In this document: positions 59,761 through 64,000 of the stretch, in pieces
How positions within the stretch are numbered: position 1 is the stretch's first letter
How the letters are laid out: every line of letters starts with the position of its first letter
Assembly (NCBI GenBank): GCA_026874595.1
Contig: CM049311.1
Span: 50,967,676-51,031,675 of the forward strand
Direction: 5' to 3'
Source: Sipunculus nudus
Taxonomy: Eukaryota > Annelida > Sipuncula > Golfingiida > Sipunculidae
DNA length: 64,000 bases
The notes under the pieces: model-generated
The model's input: the letters and a program-made list of their open reading frames with translations, nothing else
Told to the model about the DNA's origin: nothing
Database searches by the model: none
Position numbers and translations under genes: made by a program

Positions 59761-62700
59761 TGTGGTAATATGTCTTAATGGCTACAGTATTTAATTGTAT
59801 CCATGACATAGCTAACGTTATGATAATATCGTCATAGTGCCAACAATGTCATGTTACTGTTGTATATAAACTTGATGCTCTGGTTATACTTGGTTATATA
59901 TGATATTTTTGCATGAACAGTCCTTTTTCTAATTGTATACCTAAAATTTTCCACTATCACACAAATAATTATACCAGCTAAGCCACACCATTACCAAGTA
60001 TGTGTACACTGCACACAGTACAGTAATATCACATTCTGGCACATACAGATATCAGGTAAACAATGCATACCAACACTGGGAGACAACCAGTGAATTAGGG
60101 TGACTCTGATGATATTGGTCACATATTCTGTAATCCGTAAGGCTCAAGTTGTTATTTATGCTATTTAATCACCAGATATACTCAAGTATGATGATTTAAC
60201 AGTTGAGAGTGCCAGTTAATCAGTGAATTCACTTCCCTTTATATTATAAATTCATAATATGTTCAGTTATAAAGCAAGCTGAAAATTTTTTTGTGTACAA
60301 GACTGCAGTTTAAATGACACTGCTAGATCATCAAAAGTTAACATCAGAAACTGATTATTAAGTGGGGGGGGGGGGGGGGGGGGTCTGATGGACCAGATGT
60401 TAGTGTGATGTAGCTCTGTCAGGTTTGTTTATTTTTGTTGTTTCTGTAGCTGTATTCATTGACATGATGTTTCATTTGGTGCAGCTACACTTTAGACTTA
60501 TCTGAGAAGTCACAGGTATGTTGGCAGTCGGGACAATAGTGTAATTGATTGGTTCCCAACCATAAAGCTTAGCAGGTGATCTTGGCAAAGGTACGCTCCC
60601 GAGGCAGCGGAAATCTTGCGCTTCTAAAGAAGCAACTGATTTTCACGCTGCCAGCTTTGACCGTTTATGATATATTTAGACACCAGATGGCGGTTTGTTG
60701 TCCACTGAAATAAACGTGCGTACGATGTGACAAGCAGCCAATCAGATACCAATAAACAAACACTCGACAGGCATCCTGGCTCCGCCCATTGCCGCGCTTC
60801 AAGCGCTGCTTGAGGAATTTCCAGTTGAATTTAAATTGCTCCCTCTGCATTCTCGCATCATCGACCGATTCGATTATGACATTATGACTGTGTTAGCGTA
60901 GCCATGTATCTGTTGTCTGCAGGACTGAAACCAGCCAGCGAGATGTGCACGCAGTCTTTGTTGTTACGTTTCGTTTGAATTACAGCTCACCGGCCGAGCA
61001 TCCTATGTGCCCAAGGCCCTAAGCAAACCACGTCAGGGGCAATTCTCTCTGAGCCTGTGGCCTGTTCAGACGGTTACGCTGGGGGATGAGCTGTCACTCA
61101 AAAAGAAATGGATATGATTGGCTCCGTGTATTCCTCGCTTGGCTTTGTCTTCTAGCACAAGGTCTCATCTTATTGGACAAAAATACAGTGCTCCCCTCTG
61201 GTGTTGCAATTCAGGATACGAGGTCATAACAAACAGCGCCTTACGATATAGGAAGTAGCCCTATAGGTAAAGCGCTGTGTAAAGAGCGTAGGCAAAGGAA
61301 GCCAACTTGATTCTCAAAGTCAGACACCACAGCCAGAAGAATTGAAGCCATTATGAAGCCTCTTATTCATTTTCCTATTAAAGCCAAAGCAAACGGATTT
61401 GTATACTGAAGATGCTATAAGCTTCAAGAATGTATATTAATAGCCGTGACAACCCGACTCAGTAGGCAATCAGATAATTGGGCTGGTAAACCTACTCGAG
61501 TCGTGATACAAGTTATATCTAGGAATGTATCGCAGTGGTCTTGCATCCGGTTGCATTCATATCGTGGTAAACGGCCCATAATAAAACATCATGAAGTCAT
61601 CCCATTTACATCTTGTAAACAGGACCTGTATACAAGGTGTAAATATGATGAAGTGAGTGATGGTAGAGGTTAGAGCTTGCCTTGATGTGGCCTGTGTTGC
61701 AGGCATGTTCAGCAAATGGCCGACCCTTGTTTAAAGAGAAGTTCTTGCTCTATATTGTCTGATTCAACTAGTGTATCACTGATGTTTTGAACCTGGGTTG
61801 TAATATTTATAAGTAATTGTTGTCTCCGGTTTCCTCCAGACTTGTGGAGGTTTTTGTTTGTATTTACCGGTATATATATTTTTTTATGATGCTTCATTTT
61901 GTTACAATGCAATGTTTCTGACAGGAGTGACACCTGAAGCACACAAATTAACAGATGTGTTCTGAATTATTCATTGATTATATCACTCCCACAAGTAATT
62001 AGTAAGGCTTCTTAAATATTAGGAAAAAACTCTTATTTTAAAAAAATTTTATTGTAACATAGTTAAGTGTGTATTATGCTTAAAATTCAGGGATCTAACC
62101 ATCAAGGCTGTATTGAATGTGAACGGTTTATGTAAGAATTGTATGTTTCTGTGAGATAAAGCCTAGAGCTGGATGATTTATAATAGACCTGGGTTAATCT
62201 TTCATTGTATATTTTATATTTATATCGCAGGCTGGCTCTATAGTTTTCATGCTGACAGATGACTGACAATGTCCATTAAGAAAAAATCCTATGGATCTCC
62301 AATATTTCTATGGATGCAGCTGTACAAATATTTGATGGCCAAACTTGTTGTACACAAAATCGTGTATCTGAAAAGAAGTGATATCAGAGTTAAAGAGTGA
62401 AAATTGTGAGACGTGTTACTGAGAATCCCTTACATGCTAACTTTGTTAGTTATATTTATAGAAAGAATGGACCTTTTTTGAGTTTGCATCATGTGAATTG
62501 AGTGCACAAATTAATTTTGTATATATCAGTCAGCATGTTACAATGTCTGTTTGATGTGGCATTTTTTTTTGCATTCTCATGTTATATGCTTCACGTTTTA
62601 TAATAATATACTGATTATTTCAGGAATAAAATACAATAAATCAGGAGTCCATGTATTTACTCCTTTTCAACTAAATCTTCAGTGCATCGGCCTAAAGATG

Positions 62701-63061
62701 TAAAATGTTATGAGTATTTAACAAAAACTTATAAAATCAAATCTTCCCAATTGAAAAGTGTCAACTTGTTTAGAAGAAATAAGATTTTGATTTTAATGTA
62801 CATGTTGTATTGTCATAATAAAATCTGCAGGTCCATTATCTGGAAGACATTCTACGCGGATCGGAATTTGCCTCCTGATATACCTGGGAATAAAATCTGA
62901 AGACTATGAGAAAACAGTTCTCACATGCACAGACTTTTACAGACTACATGTTGCTTTTCCATGTCTCTTTTCCATGTCTCTTTTCCATGTCTCTTTTCCA
63001 TTTTTACTTTGTTACAATAAACATACCAAGAAGGAGGAGAACAGTTAAAAAAGACTGTACA
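59761..63061. other. Sequence between the convergent TSG101 and UTP20-like genes
   Basis: No exon was recognised. It holds a 20-base G-run (60364-60383), a somewhat GC-richer stretch at about 60530-61320 without a clear frame, and a short CTTTTCCATGT tandem (about 62955-63000). Confidence 0.45.
62955..63000. repeat. Short tandem repeat, CTTTTCCATGT-type unit
   Basis: Four copies of about 14 bp, TTTTCCATGTCTC, in tandem. Confidence 0.85.
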
Positions 63062-63067
63062 TTTATT
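63062..63067 (-). other. Candidate poly(A) signal of the UTP20-like gene
   Basis: AATAAA on the - strand, about 140 nt past the stop codon. Confidence 0.5.
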
Positions 63068-63204
63068 AAATTATCTGACTGAATGATCTCATCTCATTCC
63101 TCTAACAGCAGTAAGTACTTTTTGTACAATATGAACAGAATTTTCTACTCAGTCAAAACAAATGTCTCCGTGATTGGGTTGGTAGAATGGCCATATCCTC
63201 ACTG

Positions 63205-63345
63205 TCATACCGATTGCGCTCTTTGTCTTTTGGCCTTGACCTTCTTCCCAACCCTCTTGTCCTCCATTTTACGTTTTTTAGCAGCCTTTTTATTTAGGTT
63301 TTTCTTCATCCTCTTCCTGGAGGCGATCTCTGGATTAGTGACGGC
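63205..63345 (-). CDS. UTP20: UTP20-like, last coding exon
   Basis: Acceptor TTCTTATCAG, then 46 codons and TGA (63207-63205). It reads AVTNPEIASRKRMKKNLNKK and AAKKRKMEDKRVGKKVKAKR, then QRAQSV. The AVTNPE-xx-A-RK start and the Lys/Arg-rich tail match the C-terminal end of UTP20, the large HEAT-repeat protein of the 90S pre-ribosome needed for 18S rRNA processing. The basic tail probably holds nucleolar-localisation or RNA contacts. The bulk of the gene lies to the right, outside the window. Confidence 0.8.
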   Translation of the reverse strand, partial: AVTNPEIASRKRMKKNLNKKAAKKRKMEDKRVGKKVKAKRQRAQSV

Positions 63346-63757
63346 CTGATAAGAAAGAAAAGACTAAGTGATGGTTTTGTAATTATAACATCAGAATGAA
63401 TATTCACATTTTATTAATTCCTTAAGATTACTCTGTGAATTAATTAGTTACCTTTTATAGCAAAGAAAGTTAACTTACATATATTCCATAGTTCAAAGCC
63501 TTTTTCCAAAATAGAGTGGTTAAGTGTAGAAACAGAATGTGTCTTTACAACCTACTCATTTCAAATTAAGTAGATAAACTGGACTATGGCAAAATTTGAT
63601 TTCTTGCAGTGGGAAACTGAAGAACCAAACTTCCAAAATCCTCTGAACAAAATAGAACATGATTGAATTTGATATTAATGACAAAGAACAATAAAATATA
63701 AAGAAGTATCAGTAATAATAGACATATTGTTAAAGGCTTTAAAAATCTGTGTTGTAC

Positions 63758-63903
63758 CTGAGCCGTTCTGTTCCTTTTGCGCTCGTCACGTCTTTCACTC
63801 TGACTGCGATGGATCTCTGCATACACCCTAGTGAACACTTCGACACCAACATTAGCTTTCATGAGATCACAGACTTCCTGGCCAAGTGTCTTCAGCAACC
63901 CAT
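63758..63903 (-). CDS. UTP20: UTP20-like, penultimate coding exon
   Basis: Acceptor TTTATTGTACAG, donor GTACAA. It reads GLLKTLGQEVCDLMKANVGV, then EVFTRVYAEIHRSQSERRDE, then RKRNRTAQ, and joins the last exon in phase 0 (RTAQ-AVTNPE). The first two bases complete a codon begun in the previous exon, outside the window. The pattern VYAE...RRxERKxxR-AVTNP is typical of the UTP20 C-terminus. Confidence 0.8.
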
Positions 63904-64000
63904 CTGTACAATAAAATATTTCCATGAAATGATCAAGTGCAGAAAATTATGTCAAAGCCACAGGAACTGATCATAAAAATTTGACACCAAGGCGGAGTAT

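Noticed and set aside
62682-62900. 72-residue + strand frame
   Set aside because: No recognisable motif, in an AT-rich intergenic stretch between two convergent genes.

Overview
This is eukaryotic nuclear DNA: AT-rich, intron-rich and full of interspersed repeats. It is very probably from a marine mollusc, possibly a bivalve. The support for that is the mix of long introns with consensus GT-AG sites, (GACG)n-bearing repeat families that resemble the 'pearl' elements described from bivalves, GCCCCCGCC-ended elements, TIR/MITE elements and long AAT, CATT and TA microsatellites. The species is not determined.

Genes. (1) The window is dominated by a complete 10-exon TSG101 gene on the + strand (32189-59371; 1275 nt coding, 424 residues). 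Every exon junction keeps the reading frame. It encodes the ESCRT-I subunit: UEV domain, Pro/Gly-rich linker, coiled coil, PTAP motif and C-terminal steadiness box. (2) Convergent to it, at the right edge on the - strand, are the last two coding exons of a UTP20-like 90S pre-ribosome gene (63205-63345 and 63758-63903). (3) On the - strand at 27544-18884, two phase-compatible exons encode a PHD finger and then a FLYWCH-type zinc finger. The gene probably continues to the left. (4) On the - strand at 11896-5402 are two small phase-compatible exons of a LisH-domain protein resembling NOLC1/treacle. The gene continues beyond 5402, and its remaining exons were not found.

Layout. 1-5.4 kb: pearl-like repeat copy A and TIR element copy 1. 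5.4-11.9 kb: LisH gene, with intron 1 made mostly of two TIR-bounded elements. 12-18.9 kb: microsatellites, a ~65-bp minisatellite and TIR copy 2 inserted into it. 18.9-27.5 kb: PHD/FLYWCH gene, with repeat copy C in its intron. 27.5-32.2 kb: simple repeats. 32.2-59.4 kb: TSG101, whose introns hold a TIR element, two partial TIR copies, a Tigger-like remnant, several tandem repeats, pearl-like copy B and a nested element. 59.4-63.2 kb: intergenic. 63.2-64 kb: UTP20-like 3' end.

The most unusual signal is in TSG101. At two different exon ends (exon 6 and exon 8), the 3' end of the exon together with its 5' splice site has been copied into a tandem array running into the intron: about 20 copies of a 71-bp unit after exon 6, and about 7 copies of a 69-70-bp unit after exon 8. 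A separate short duplication copies the acceptor and start of exon 4. The gene therefore carries dozens of extra splice-site-like sequences in places where misuse would truncate the protein.
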